A DNA stretch of 35,925 nt from the NCBI RefSeq assembly GCF_000158815.1, contig NZ_GG657738.1, positions 5,522,944-5,558,868 on the forward strand, written 5' to 3'. The notes under the pieces were generated by a model, which saw only the letters and a program-made list of their open reading frames with translations, was not told the origin of the DNA and searched no databases. Shown piece by piece: positions 1 to 7,803 of this stretch (position 1 is the first letter of the stretch; every line of letters begins with the position of its first letter). The stretch is from Micromonospora sp. ATCC 39149. Its GTDB lineage: Bacteria > Actinomycetota > Actinomycetes > Mycobacteriales > Micromonosporaceae. The position numbers were made by a program, and so were the translations under genes.

Positions 1-316
1 GCCAGTCGTCGCTGTCGACGAACCAGACGTACCGGCCGGTCGCCTCCGCCAGCCCCGCGTTGCGGGCCAGGCCCAGCCCGACGTTGCGGGTCAGGGAGAC
101 CACCCGTACCTGGGGCCGCCCGGCCGCGTACGACCGCAGCATCTCCCCGCACCGGTCCGGGGAGGCGTCGTCGACGGCGACCAGCTCGACGGCGTCGGCG
201 TCCTCGGCGGGCAGGCCGCCGAGAATGGACTCCAGGCACTGGTACAGATACGCCTCGACACCGTGTACAGGCACGACGATGCTCAGCAGTGGGCTCCGCG
301 TCGGCTCATTGACCAC
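1..316 (-). CDS. Family 2 glycosyltransferase, N-terminal part (runs off the left edge)
   Basis: The minus-strand frame opens at a GTG (316) and reads MVNEPTRSPLLSIVVPVHG, the typical first strand of a GT-A family 2 glycosyltransferase. The nucleotide-binding acidic pair comes later in ELVAVDDASPD, and the metal-binding DXD-like motif in WFVDSDDW lies at the window edge. About 105 codons are visible; the acceptor-binding half is outside. The start is chosen because GAAGG (325-329) lies 8 nt upstream. An in-frame GTG at 325 is possible but has no clear ribosome site. It probably adds a sugar to the surface polymer made by this locus, acting at the cytoplasmic membrane face. The gene reads in the same direction as the pyruvyl transferase upstream of it (90-nt gap), so the two may be co-transcribed. 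The sugar donor cannot be told. Confidence 0.85.
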   Translation of the reverse strand, partial: MVNEPTRSPLLSIVVPVHGVEAYLYQCLESILGGLPAEDADAVELVAVDDASPDRCGEMLRSYAAGRPQVRVVSLTRNVGLGLARNAGLAEATGRYVWFVDSDDW

Positions 317-406
317 GCCCGACACCTTCGACCGCCCGGATGGACGGCCCCGGAACCTGACGTATCCGCCGGGGGTGGGCTGGTTGAACAGACCGCCGAC
401 GGAGGG

Positions 407-1729
407 TTAACGGTTCAGCATCCGCTTCACCCGGCCGCCGGCCGCCCGTACCCGGGCCCGCAGCCGGTGCGCCTCGAACCCCGCGACGGTCTGCGTCAGC
501 TCCTGGTTGCGGTCGTGCAGCCACTGGATGCGGGCGATCAGCTCGGCCGGGTCGGTGGCCGACTGCGCGCGTACCGCCGGGGGGAAGGTCGTCTCGGCGA
601 CCTGGCGGTCGAACCGGGCGGCGCTGTCGCCGTCGGCGAACGAGACCCCGAGGTCGTGCCTGGCCAGGAACGCCGTCATCGTCGCGTACCGCGCCTTGTG
701 CCCGTTGTTCAGCGCGGTGTAGTCGGCCTCGTCGTACAGCTCGATGGCGTCGATGTCCGGCGGGACGTCCTTCATCAGCCGGTGCGGGATGTCGAAGTAC
801 CGGGCCAGCTCCAGCGTGCGCGAGTCGTGCGCGAAGAGGTACCCCGGGGTCCCCGCCACCAGCGCGGTGATGGTGCCGTGGATGCGGGTGCCGAAGTTGA
901 AGTCGAACCGGGACAGGTACTGCATCCACGTCCACGGGTCGACGAACATCCGCACCTTGTCCTCGACGAACAGCGGGTGGGAGGTGTGGATCGGGATGGC
1001 CGCCTTCTTGCCCCGGTCCTCGGAGGCGTCGCCGTAGAGCAGGGTGCCGAGCGTCTTGAGGTCCTGCGGGATGTAACGCAGGTTCGGGTACCGCCGGTGG
1101 TGCGAGGCGATGACCTTCGCCATCGACTTGACGTACGGGGAGACGGTCAGCGCCACCCGGTCCTCGACGGTGAGCGTGTACTTGCGCTTCTCCACCCGCA
1201 GGTGCTCGCCGTGCAGGAACATCGACGGGCAGCCGATCACGTCGACGGCGGAGAAGCCCAGGGTCCGCAGGTACCCCTCGGTGATCTCGCCCCGCACGCC
1301 GATGGTGTGCGACCGGTCCAGCACGGCCGAGACGAACGCCTTCACCGCGTCGTCGATCGGCCGCAGGTACTCCCGGTCGCCGTCGACGTTGGTCTGCGCG
1401 CCGACCCCGAACACCACCACCGGGATCTTCAGCCGCTCGATCAGCCGGGTCATGGCGACCAGGCGGTGGGCGTAGCTGCGCCGGAACGCGTTGGCCAGCG
1501 GCACCACGAACACGTCGTACCGCTCGTTGATCTCGTCGGCCTCGCGCGGGTTGATCCGGAACTCCGAGGAGCTGACCTCCGCCGTCGTGGTCCGCAGCAG
1601 CTTGTGCGCCGCGTGGCTGAACACGAGGTTGCCGGCGTTCTCACCGATCCAGTTGCGTTCGAACGTCTCCTCCGGCGAGTAGACGTCGAACGGACCCTTC
1701 CTGGCCCGCAGCAGGATCCGCTGGTGCAT
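407..1729 (-). CDS. Polysaccharide pyruvyl transferase family protein
   Basis: 440 aa, ATG start with a purine-rich AGAGGG upstream. It belongs by pattern to the polysaccharide pyruvyl transferase family (CsaB/WcaK type), which transfers pyruvate from phosphoenolpyruvate as a ketal onto a sugar of a cell-wall or exopolysaccharide. Visible features are an N-terminal half with VVVFGVGAQT (about 105-113), a middle GVRGEIT segment, and the C-terminal signature NFGTRIHGTITALVAGTPG (about 278-296), whose Arg-Ile-His (His284) is the usual conserved core. The last 60 residues form a charged helix (HDRNQELTQTVAGFEAHRLRAR), probably a coiled coil, that ends in a basic tail. It follows no gene on its strand closely, and a glycosyltransferase lies downstream. 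The role is inferred: pyruvylation of a surface glycan. The exact sugar is unknown. Confidence 0.85.
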   Translation of the reverse strand: MHQRILLRARKGPFDVYSPEETFERNWIGENAGNLVFSHAAHKLLRTTTAEVSSSEFRINPREADEINERYDVFVVPLANAFRRSYAHRLVAMTRLIERLKIPVVVFGVGAQTNVDGDREYLRPIDDAVKAFVSAVLDRSHTIGVRGEITEGYLRTLGFSAVDVIGCPSMFLHGEHLRVEKRKYTLTVEDRVALTVSPYVKSMAKVIASHHRRYPNLRYIPQDLKTLGTLLYGDASEDRGKKAAIPIHTSHPLFVEDKVRMFVDPWTWMQYLSRFDFNFGTRIHGTITALVAGTPGYLFAHDSRTLELARYFDIPHRLMKDVPPDIDAIELYDEADYTALNNGHKARYATMTAFLARHDLGVSFADGDSAARFDRQVAETTFPPAVRAQSATDPAELIARIQWLHDRNQELTQTVAGFEAHRLRARVRAAGGRVKRMLNR

Positions 1730-1843
1730 CGGTGTGTCCCTCTCGTCGTGGCCGAGACCGCGATATTAGGCCATCGGACACCCGCCGTAGCCATGCGCGT
1801 CACCCCACGGCCAACGGCGGACGGCGCGGCCGGCCGCACCGGG

Positions 1844-1849
1844 TAGGGT
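1844..1849 (+). promoter_or_regulatory. Candidate -10 box (TAGGGT) for the acyltransferase gene
   Basis: TAGGGT fits the actinobacterial TANNNT pattern and lies 77 nt before the GTG start of the acyltransferase gene. No convincing -35 hexamer is seen at 17-nt spacing. On the other strand, the same 197-nt divergent space holds TAATAT (1772-1777), a reasonable -10 for the pyruvyl transferase gene. Confidence 0.35.
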
Positions 1850-1926
1850 GCCCGCGGGCGGCACCGAGCGGCCCGTCGCCACCGGGGCGGCGGCGCCGGC
1901 CCCGGGCGTCTGTGAGGAGGAGAGCG

Positions 1927-3093
1927 GTGCTGGTGACCCGCGCGGACGGCCGGACCGCCGACAGGCCCAGCGCCCCGACCGTCGTACGCCCCGACGCGCC
2001 CGCCCGCCCGGCGAGCCGGCTGCCCTCGCTGACCGGGCTGCGCTGGGTCGCGGCCCTGCTCGTCTTCGGCTACCACGTCGGCACCATGCGGATCATCGGC
2101 CAGCCCGAGGCCAAGGCCGCCGTCGACTGGTTGTTCACCCTGGGCCTGTCCGGTGTCGAGTTCTTCTTCATCCTCAGCGGCTTCGTGCTGGTCTGGTCGG
2201 CCCGCGACGGGGACCGCCGGCGCGACTTCCTGCGTCGCCGGCTTGCCAAGATCTACCCCAACCACCTGTTGATGTGGGCGGTGGTGCTGGTGACCGGGGT
2301 GTGGGTCTTCGCCGACCCGGTCAATGTCCGCGCCGCGGTGGAGAACCTGTTCCTGGTTCAGGCATGGGACCCGACGCCCGGCTACTTCTACAGCGTCAAC
2401 TCGGTGAGCTGGTCGCTCTCCTGCGAACTGTTCTTCTACCTCTGCCTGCCGTTCGCGTTGCCGCTGGTGCGCCGGGCGCGGGTCGGGGCGCTGTGGGCGG
2501 TGGTGGTGGCGGTGCCACTGCTGATCGTGGCGCTCTGGCCCGGGCAGCGCGTGGTGCCACAGGAGAGCACCTGGTGGTTCACCCAGATCTTCCCGGTCGT
2601 GCGCTCCCTGGAGTTCTGGATGGGAGTGGCCGCCGCCGAGCTGCTGCGGCGGGGGCGCTGGCGCGGCCCCGGGCTCACCGCCGCCAGCGCCATCTTCGTG
2701 CTCACCTGGGTGGTCGCCGCCCAGTGGATCCGCGCCGAGCTGTGGGCAGCGCTGCTCGCGGCGGCGTACCTGCTGGTCATCGTGGCTGCGGCCGACGCGG
2801 ACGTGCGCGGCGCGCGGACGCCCTGGCGGTCCCGGCCAATGGTCTGGCTCGGCGAGGTCTCCTTCGCTTTCTACCTGGTGCACGTCTTCGTCATGGTCAC
2901 CGTCCTGCGGTTGGCCGACCGACTCGGCGTGGGGCTGCCCGGCTGGTGGGGGCTGTTGGCCGCGATCGGCTTCCTGCTGGTCAACCTCGGGCTGGCCGCG
3001 CTGCTGCACCGCTGGGTCGAGACGCCGCTGACCCGCCGGCTCGGGCCGCCGCGCCGCCCCCGCGCCCCGGCCGCCGCCCCCGCCGCGCCCTGA
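1927..3093 (+). CDS. Acyltransferase family 3 (OafA/YrhL type) membrane protein
   Basis: 388 aa. It is an integral membrane O-acyltransferase of the acyltransferase-3 family, which moves acetyl or other acyl groups from a cytoplasmic donor onto surface sugars. The N-terminal 30 residues are Pro/Arg-rich. Then comes LTGLRWVAALLVFGYHVG, carrying the family's conserved Arg (about 39) and catalytic-region His (about 50), followed by VEFFFILSGFVLVWS (the usual second-helix FFxxSG signature). About ten hydrophobic segments follow, ending in a WVETPLTRRL cytoplasmic tail typical of the family. The GTG start at 1927 has AGGAGG (1915-1920) six bases upstream; a GTG two codons later is less well spaced. 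It likely O-acetylates the polymer made by the neighbouring genes, but the substrate is not shown. No SGNH domain is fused. Confidence 0.88.
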   Translation: MLVTRADGRTADRPSAPTVVRPDAPARPASRLPSLTGLRWVAALLVFGYHVGTMRIIGQPEAKAAVDWLFTLGLSGVEFFFILSGFVLVWSARDGDRRRDFLRRRLAKIYPNHLLMWAVVLVTGVWVFADPVNVRAAVENLFLVQAWDPTPGYFYSVNSVSWSLSCELFFYLCLPFALPLVRRARVGALWAVVVAVPLLIVALWPGQRVVPQESTWWFTQIFPVVRSLEFWMGVAAAELLRRGRWRGPGLTAASAIFVLTWVVAAQWIRAELWAALLAAAYLLVIVAAADADVRGARTPWRSRPMVWLGEVSFAFYLVHVFVMVTVLRLADRLGVGLPGWWGLLAAIGFLLVNLGLAALLHRWVETPLTRRLGPPRRPRAPAAAPAAP

Positions 3094-3145
3094 CCCGCCC
3101 GCAGCGCTCACCCGCCGCAGCGGTGCGTCGTGCGGCCGGTGACGG

Positions 3146-3151
3146 TAGCGT
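3146..3151 (+). promoter_or_regulatory. -10 box (TAGCGT) placed for leaderless transcription
   Basis: TAGCGT ends 6 nt before the GTG at 3158. In actinobacteria this spacing puts the transcription start on or next to the start codon, giving a leaderless mRNA. No -35 consensus is obvious. Confidence 0.45.
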
Positions 3152-3157
3152 GGGCGT

Positions 3158-3523
3158 GTGCTTCCCGTCGCGCTGACCTGTCCCCTGTGGTGGGTCGCGC
3201 GTTGGACGGCGCGGATGCTGACGAGCCTGGCCGTCGTGGTCGCGTTCTCCCTCGGTGCCGCGTCGCTGCCGCTCGGCCCGGTGGTTGCCGGTGGCACCGG
3301 CTCCGGTCCGGTCGCGGCGGCCTCCGGCGCCCCCGACGCTACGGACCCCACCGACTCCACCGGCACCGACTCCACCGACCCGGTGGCCGGCCCGCTCGCG
3401 CAGACCGACGCGCTGCCGCCGGCTGCGGCCGGGCAATCCGTGTCCGCCGTGGCGGCCTCGCGTCGGGCGCCGGCCGGGCTCGCCCCTGAGGTCGCCGGCC
3501 CCCGCGCGCCGCCGGGCGCCTGA
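3158..3523 (+). CDS. Small secreted or membrane-anchored Ala/Pro-rich protein, unknown function
   Basis: 121 aa. The first 50 residues look like a signal peptide or anchor: basic residues around WWVARWTARM, then a hydrophobic run LTSLAVVVAFSLGAASLPLG. The rest is low complexity, rich in Ala, Pro, Thr, Ser and Asp (ATDPTDSTGTDSTDP repeats), with no recognisable domain. The gene has no ribosome site; instead a TAGCGT -10 box ends 6 nt before the GTG, as for a leaderless mRNA. Codon third positions are nearly all G or C, which supports coding. It sits 64 nt after the acyltransferase gene on the same strand. Function unknown; I infer an exported protein. Confidence 0.5.
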   Translation: MLPVALTCPLWWVARWTARMLTSLAVVVAFSLGAASLPLGPVVAGGTGSGPVAAASGAPDATDPTDSTGTDSTDPVAGPLAQTDALPPAAAGQSVSAVAASRRAPAGLAPEVAGPRAPPGA

Positions 3524-3664
3524 GCCACGCGACGGGCCGCGCCCGTCACCGCTGTCGCCGAGGAACTTCACCGCCGCACCCGCCCGCCGGGCCCGTGACG
3601 CCGCACGAGTCCCGCCCGGCGGTGCGGAGCCCCTTCCGCCTCCACCGCCCGTGAGGTGCCGATC

Positions 3665-4420
3665 ATGGACATCGTTCTCTACCGGTTCCTGACCGAGGTG
3701 CCGCTGGCCGCCGCCATCTGGTCCGTGCTGCTCGTGGTGGCACTCAGCGTGCTCACCGTGCTGGTCGCCCGCCCGGCGCGGGACCGGCCGGCCGACGCCG
3801 AAGCCATGGCCCGGCCCGTGGCGCCGGCCGCCCAGGCGGTCGCCGATCTGCGCCGGTACGCCGAGGAGGTGGCGGTGGCCGCTGCCGGGGCCGCGCAGAC
3901 CGCCCGCCGGCGGCGGGCCGCGTGGATGGCCGCCCAGGACGCGGCCGAGCAGGCCTGGCAGGCGTACGACGAGGCGGAGACGGCCGCCCGGCGCTTCCGT
4001 GACGCGGGTGCCCTGCCGACGCCGCGCACGCCGCGCACCCCCGCCGAGTACGCGAGCCGGGAACGCTGGCTGCACCATGCCGCCACGGCCGCCCACCTGC
4101 GGGGGGAACTGTCCATCGGGCAGCTCTGCGACGTCTTCGCCCGCCGGGGCGGCTGGGACCCCCGCCTGCACCCGGTGCAGCAGGAGGTCGTCCTGGCCCG
4201 GGCGGTCCGGGACGGCAGGCTGGCCCGGTACCGGGTCGCCGCCGAGCGCGAGCGGGCCGCGTGGCGCGACGCGGACCTGGCCGCCGAAGCCGCCCGGGCG
4301 CTGGCCGCCGAGGCGTATGCCGCCGCCCAGCGCGTCCGGCCCGGCCGATCGCCGGCTCCCCGCGCGGCGGCCGGCCGGCCCGTCCCGGCCACCGGCTGGC
4401 GGCTGGCCCGCATCGGTTGA
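3665..4420 (+). CDS. Membrane-anchored coiled-coil protein, unknown function
   Basis: 251 aa. Residues about 10-35 (LAAAIWSVLLVVALSVLTVLV) form one membrane helix. The rest is Ala/Arg/Glu-rich, strongly helical and probably coiled-coil (AADLRRYAEEVAVAAAGAAQ, AAERERAAWRDADLAAEAAR), with a central part WDPRLHPVQQEVVLARAVRDG that looks globular. The ATG at 3665 is preferred because GAGG (3653-3656) lies 8 nt upstream; an in-frame GTG three codons earlier overlaps that ribosome site. No family was recognised. The neighbours are a small exported protein and, downstream, the riboswitch region, so it may act at the envelope, but that is only context. Confidence 0.6.
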   Translation: MDIVLYRFLTEVPLAAAIWSVLLVVALSVLTVLVARPARDRPADAEAMARPVAPAAQAVADLRRYAEEVAVAAAGAAQTARRRRAAWMAAQDAAEQAWQAYDEAETAARRFRDAGALPTPRTPRTPAEYASRERWLHHAATAAHLRGELSIGQLCDVFARRGGWDPRLHPVQQEVVLARAVRDGRLARYRVAAERERAAWRDADLAAEAARALAAEAYAAAQRVRPGRSPAPRAAAGRPVPATGWRLARIG

Positions 4421-4658
4421 GCGCGACCACCCCGATGCGATTTCCGGGATTTCGCCGTGAGTCGGGTCACGCCCTTCCGGAATCGGGCAGCCGGCCCATT
4501 CGGTCCGATCGGCCGCCGCAGTTCGCCGACGATCACGACCCGTTGTCCCGTTACGTTTCCGCTGACGTCGTCTGAGCCGAGCATCCCATTGAGACACGTC
4601 AGCTCCGAATGGCCCGTAAACGAGGCCAATATTGGATGTTTAAGCAGGTGAGAAGGGG

Positions 4659-4687
4659 TTGGCAGGGCTTCGGTCGGCCAGTAGTGT
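4659..4687 (+). promoter_or_regulatory. Sigma70-like promoter driving the c-di-AMP riboswitch transcript
   Basis: TTGGCA (4659-4664), a 17-nt spacer, then TAGTGT (4682-4687): the best -35/-10 pair in the window. Transcription would begin near 4693-4695, about 30 nt before the riboswitch. The stretch 4421-4658 before it holds no credible gene. It does hold an inverted repeat GCTGACGT (4561-4568) / ACGTCAGC (4596-4603) and the palindrome CCAATATTGG (4626-4635), possible protein-binding sites. Confidence 0.65.
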
Positions 4688-4721
4688 CGGCCCGTCCGGT
4701 GCGGTACCCGTTCGCAAGAGG

Positions 4722-4861
4722 CGACGCCGCGCCGACCCGCTCAATCGTGATCATCACGAACCGGGGACCCATTGCACGTCCGGGGTGAATCCGCAGGCTG
4801 CGGCCCGTGGTAGGGCGATCTTCCCGCCCGAATCCGTCAGCTAACCCGGTAGGCGGTGTCG
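4722..4861 (+). ncRNA. c-di-AMP riboswitch (ydaO-yuaA leader)
   Basis: The stretch carries the conserved blocks of the ydaO-yuaA class in order: ACCGGGGACCCA (4760-4771), CCGGGGTGAATCCGC (4780-4794), GGTAGGGCGATCTTCCCGCCCGAATCC (4809-4835, read in parts), then TCAGCTAACCCGGTAGGCGG (4837-4856) and GGAAGGAG just after. The ends pair as a closing helix: CGACGCCGC (4722-4730) with GCGGTGTCG (4853-4861), nine pairs with one G-U. In this class, binding of cyclic di-AMP usually lowers downstream expression, and actinobacterial examples sit before cell-wall hydrolase and secreted peptidase genes. Here it lies 240 nt before a secreted C39-like peptidase gene, in the same direction. Recognition is by eye; a covariance-model score was not run. 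Confidence 0.9.
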
Positions 4862-4977
4862 GAAGGAGTTCCATCCCCGTGCAGTTCGACCCCACCCCCC
4901 GGGTTGTTCCTCCACCACGGAGCCCGGTGCCCGTGTCCGCCGCCGAGCCGGCGCACTGACCGTCGCACCCTTCCGTA

Positions 4978-5000
4978 CGCCCGCCTGAGCGGGCGCCCTT
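4978..5000 (+). terminator. Hairpin in the riboswitch leader, candidate attenuator
   Basis: CGCCCGC (4978-4984) pairs with GCGGGCG (4989-4995) around a CTGA loop and is followed by CCCTT. It lies between the riboswitch and the peptidase start. It could be the expression-platform terminator, although the T-tract is weak and no anti-terminator was worked out. Confidence 0.4.
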
Positions 5001-5100
5001 TCGAAAGCGGACCCCACCGGCCGCGGACACGATCCGCGCCGCCGTGCGACGACGCACGCCCGGGTGCCTCCGCCTCCGTCCCCGTCCCGTGGAGGAACAC

Positions 5101-5943
5101 GTGAACGATCAGCTCAAGCGGCACCTGCGGCGACTCGCCACGGAGCGTCCGTACCAGGTTGTCGCCGGCTCTGCCGCAGCGCTCCTGTTGGCCTCCGGCA
5201 CCGGCGCGCTGCTCGTCGCCGTCGGCGACGCCCCCGCACCGCAGCGGACCACCAACGCCGCCGTGGCCGAGGTCGCACCCCGCCTCGACGGCGCGGCCAG
5301 CCGGGCCCAGGCCCGCCTCGCCGTGCCGGCCTCACCGAGCGCCTCGCCGTCGTCCAGCTCCACCCCGAACCCCGACCTGACCGCCACGGCGACGCCGAAG
5401 CGGACCACGGCGAAGCCGACAGCCCCGAAGCCGCCGTCGTCCAAGGTCCTCGACTACGACTACGAGGCCCAGACCACGTACTACTACTGCGGTCCCGCGG
5501 CGGTGCGCAACGCGCTCTCCGCCACCGGCGTCGCGAGCACCCAGGACGGCCTGGCCGCCGACCTCGGCACCACCGAGATGGGCACCAACTCCGCCTACGA
5601 CACCACCCGCGTGCTCAACGAGATGGTCAAGGGTGCCCCGTACCGGACCCGGCTGATCCCCGCCGGCGCCGCCACCCCGGCCCAGACGGACCAGCTCAAG
5701 GCCGACGTGGTGAAGGCGATCAGCGCCGGGCGCGGCGTCGTGGTGAACATCGCCGGCGACGCCACCGACGTCGACGGCGGTTGGCACTCCTTCCCCGGCG
5801 GCCACTACATCGCCGTCGTCGGCTACCGGGACGCCGGACGCACCGTGCGGATCGCCGACTCGGCCGACCCGGCCGTCCCGGCGTACTGGATCAGCACCGC
5901 CGCGCTGGCCCACTGGGCCGCGACCCGGGGCTACTCGGCCTGA
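5101..5943 (+). CDS. Secreted C39-like (papain-fold) cysteine peptidase under c-di-AMP control
   Basis: 280 aa. An N-terminal basic stretch (KRHLRRLATERP) and hydrophobic helix (about 20-41) direct export or anchor the protein. A Ser/Thr/Pro/Lys-rich linker (about 75-115) is typical of proteins that cross the wall. The catalytic domain follows: Cys130 in TYYYCGPAAVRNAL, His235 in FPGGHYIAVVGY and Asp253 in RIADSADPA, matching the Cys-His-Asp order of C39_2-type peptidases. GTG start with GGAGGA (5091-5096) just upstream. It is transcribed alone behind a c-di-AMP riboswitch and ends at a strong hairpin, so it is its own unit. I infer a wall-associated peptidase or hydrolase whose synthesis responds to cyclic di-AMP, a second messenger tied to osmotic and wall state. 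Its substrate is unknown. Confidence 0.85.
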   Translation: MNDQLKRHLRRLATERPYQVVAGSAAALLLASGTGALLVAVGDAPAPQRTTNAAVAEVAPRLDGAASRAQARLAVPASPSASPSSSSTPNPDLTATATPKRTTAKPTAPKPPSSKVLDYDYEAQTTYYYCGPAAVRNALSATGVASTQDGLAADLGTTEMGTNSAYDTTRVLNEMVKGAPYRTRLIPAGAATPAQTDQLKADVVKAISAGRGVVVNIAGDATDVDGGWHSFPGGHYIAVVGYRDAGRTVRIADSADPAVPAYWISTAALAHWAATRGYSA

Positions 5944-5957
5944 TATCACCCTCCCCC

Positions 5958-5998
5958 CACCGGGCCCCGGCGCTGCTTCCGCAAGCCGGGGCCCGGTG
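5958..5998. terminator. Strong bidirectional terminator hairpin
   Basis: A perfect 14-bp stem, CACCGGGCCCCGGC (5958-5971) with GCCGGGGCCCGGTG (5985-5998), 13-nt loop. It lies between the converging peptidase and phosphotransferase genes and can end transcription from both sides. Confidence 0.85.
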
Positions 5999-6043
5999 CC
6001 GTTCTCCGCATCCGCCGGCGAGCAGGTACGGCGGGCGGGACGC

Positions 6044-7759
6044 TCAGGCGGTGGGGGAGAGCGGCGAGCCTACCTGCGCCGCGGTGTCGGCGGCATGCGG
6101 GACCGGTGGGTTCCAGCCCGGCTCCAGCTCCCGCCGGGCCGCCGCCAGGAACGCCTCGGCGTACGACTCGGCCGGGAAGTCGCCCAGGTAGTGGGCCCGG
6201 GTGCCCCAGCGGGCCGCCGCCTTCGGGTCGGTGTCCAGCAGCAGGTCGAGCACCTCGTCGAGGTTGCCCGCGTCGCGCCGCAGCACGTAACCCGAGCCGG
6301 CCAGCGGGAACCGCTCGACGAACCGGTCGCCGTCGCCGACCATGTCCGTCACCGCGTACGGCTTGCCGGAGTAGAGGTAGTCGGAGATGACCCCGGACAC
6401 GTCCGAAACCAGCGCGTCGGAGCGGTTGACGCAGTCGACCAGGGACAGCTCCCGGCTGGCCGCCGCGCCGAAGACGTGCTGCCGCCCGGTGCGGGCCCGG
6501 TCCGCCGCCAACAGCTCCGTGAGCCGGGCGAGCTGCCGTGCCGACGCCGGGTTCTGCCCGGTGTACGGGTGGGCGCGCAGGATCACCGTCGCGCCGCGGG
6601 CCAGCAGCCCCCGCACGATCGCGTCGCCCACGGGCAGCGAGCAGTAGTTCGCGTCGGCGTGGTGCCCGGTCCAGGTCGGGGTGTACAGCACCGTCGGGTT
6701 CGCCAGGCCGGGGGTCGGCGTGCGGCGTACCTCGATCGCCTCGACCTGGGGGCGGCCGACCACGACGAACTTCTCCGCCGGGATGTCCACCCCGGCGCGG
6801 GCGTACCGGTCGATCGCGGCCCGGCCGGCCACGAAGTTGCGGTCGAACAGCGCCGTGACGGGGTTGGCGCTCGGGGCCTTGTCGCTGTCGCCGTGGTGGA
6901 TCTGCACGTGGGTGAGCTGCGAGAACCGGATGCAGTGGCTGTTCTTCGCCCCGTGGTTGACGTAGAACGCCACCTTCAGGCTCGGCACCAGCGCCTCGTC
7001 CATCGCCTTGAGCGTCGGGCAGTACACCACCGGGGCGGTGGTGGCCGCGGCGAGCGAAGCGAGGAACTCCGGCTCCCGCACCATCACGAAGAACGGCCGG
7101 CCGATCCGCTCCAGGTACGGCAGCCACATGGTGACCTGGTACTCCGACCCGGGCGGGGCGGAGAAGTGCAGCAGGAACTCCGGCCGGTGCGCGCGCAGCA
7201 CCCGGGTCACCGCCCCGCCGCCGGCCCTGGGCCGCAACCGCCGCCTGGCCAGGCCGGCCGCGACCGTCCCGGCGACCGCCCCGACGGCCAGGGCCGCCAG
7301 CAGGGCCACCACGGCCGGCAGCACCAGGGCGGCGGCCAGCGCCACCCCGGCGAGCAGCACCAGCAGCGCGTCGCCGAGCCGGGCCGCGACCAGCGGAGTC
7401 CACGACCGCACGGGCAGGTTCGCCGCCCGGATCTCCAGGTCGCCGGCCTGGCGCAGCGGCCCCACCAGCAGCACCAGCCCCAGCAGCACCAGGGCCGTCG
7501 CCGTCAGCGCCGGGTCGAATCCGGCGTCGAGCCGCCGGGCGTACCCGACGAGGATCGCGGCGGCGAGCAGCACCGCCTCGGCCGTGCTGTCGGCAGCCGG
7601 GCGGACCCGCCGCTCCCAACCGGCGGCGGCCAGGGCCGCCACCGCGAGCGCCAGGCCCCAGCCCGTCGCCCCGGTCAGGGCGAGGGTGAGGAACGCCAGC
7701 ACCGTCAGGCCGGTGGCCGCCACCCGGGCGGTCAGCTTCCTGACCAGATCACCACGCAT
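6044..7759 (-). CDS. CDP-glycerol/ribitol phosphotransferase with membrane-spanning N-terminus
   Basis: 571 aa. The N-terminal 175 residues hold several hydrophobic helices (about 12-48, 60-72, 85-100, 130-172). The C-terminal 380 residues are a CDP-glycerol glycerophosphotransferase (TagB/TagF/TarL) domain: FYVNHGAKNSH (about 265-275), the catalytic-region IHHGDSDKAPS (287-297), VLYTPTWTGHH (357-367), RAHPYTG (395-401) and the end motif LVSDVSGVISDYLYSGKP (450-467). The family moves polyol phosphate from a CDP-alcohol onto a growing teichoic-acid chain. Classical enzymes bind the membrane peripherally, so the fused helices stand out. ATG start, preceded by a GA-rich ribosome site. The CDP-ribitol synthesis gene lies 44 nt upstream, making ribitol phosphate the likely substrate; glycerol phosphate cannot be excluded. 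Confidence 0.88.
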   Translation of the reverse strand: MRGDLVRKLTARVAATGLTVLAFLTLALTGATGWGLALAVAALAAAGWERRVRPAADSTAEAVLLAAAILVGYARRLDAGFDPALTATALVLLGLVLLVGPLRQAGDLEIRAANLPVRSWTPLVAARLGDALLVLLAGVALAAALVLPAVVALLAALAVGAVAGTVAAGLARRRLRPRAGGGAVTRVLRAHRPEFLLHFSAPPGSEYQVTMWLPYLERIGRPFFVMVREPEFLASLAAATTAPVVYCPTLKAMDEALVPSLKVAFYVNHGAKNSHCIRFSQLTHVQIHHGDSDKAPSANPVTALFDRNFVAGRAAIDRYARAGVDIPAEKFVVVGRPQVEAIEVRRTPTPGLANPTVLYTPTWTGHHADANYCSLPVGDAIVRGLLARGATVILRAHPYTGQNPASARQLARLTELLAADRARTGRQHVFGAAASRELSLVDCVNRSDALVSDVSGVISDYLYSGKPYAVTDMVGDGDRFVERFPLAGSGYVLRRDAGNLDEVLDLLLDTDPKAAARWGTRAHYLGDFPAESYAEAFLAAARRELEPGWNPPVPHAADTAAQVGSPLSPTA

Positions 7760-7803
7760 GTCGCTTCCGCTTCCTTCGCCCGTCGCGGTGGGTCGTCGCC
7801 GCC

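Noticed and set aside
263..1846. Long plus-strand open frame opposite the pyruvyl transferase
   Set aside because: It is rich in Arg, Gly, Pro and Val with no motifs, as expected for the antisense of a GC-rich gene.
4457..4651. Small protein-coding gene before the riboswitch
   Set aside because: Codon use is unlike the rest, there is no ribosome site, and the frame ends in the promoter region.
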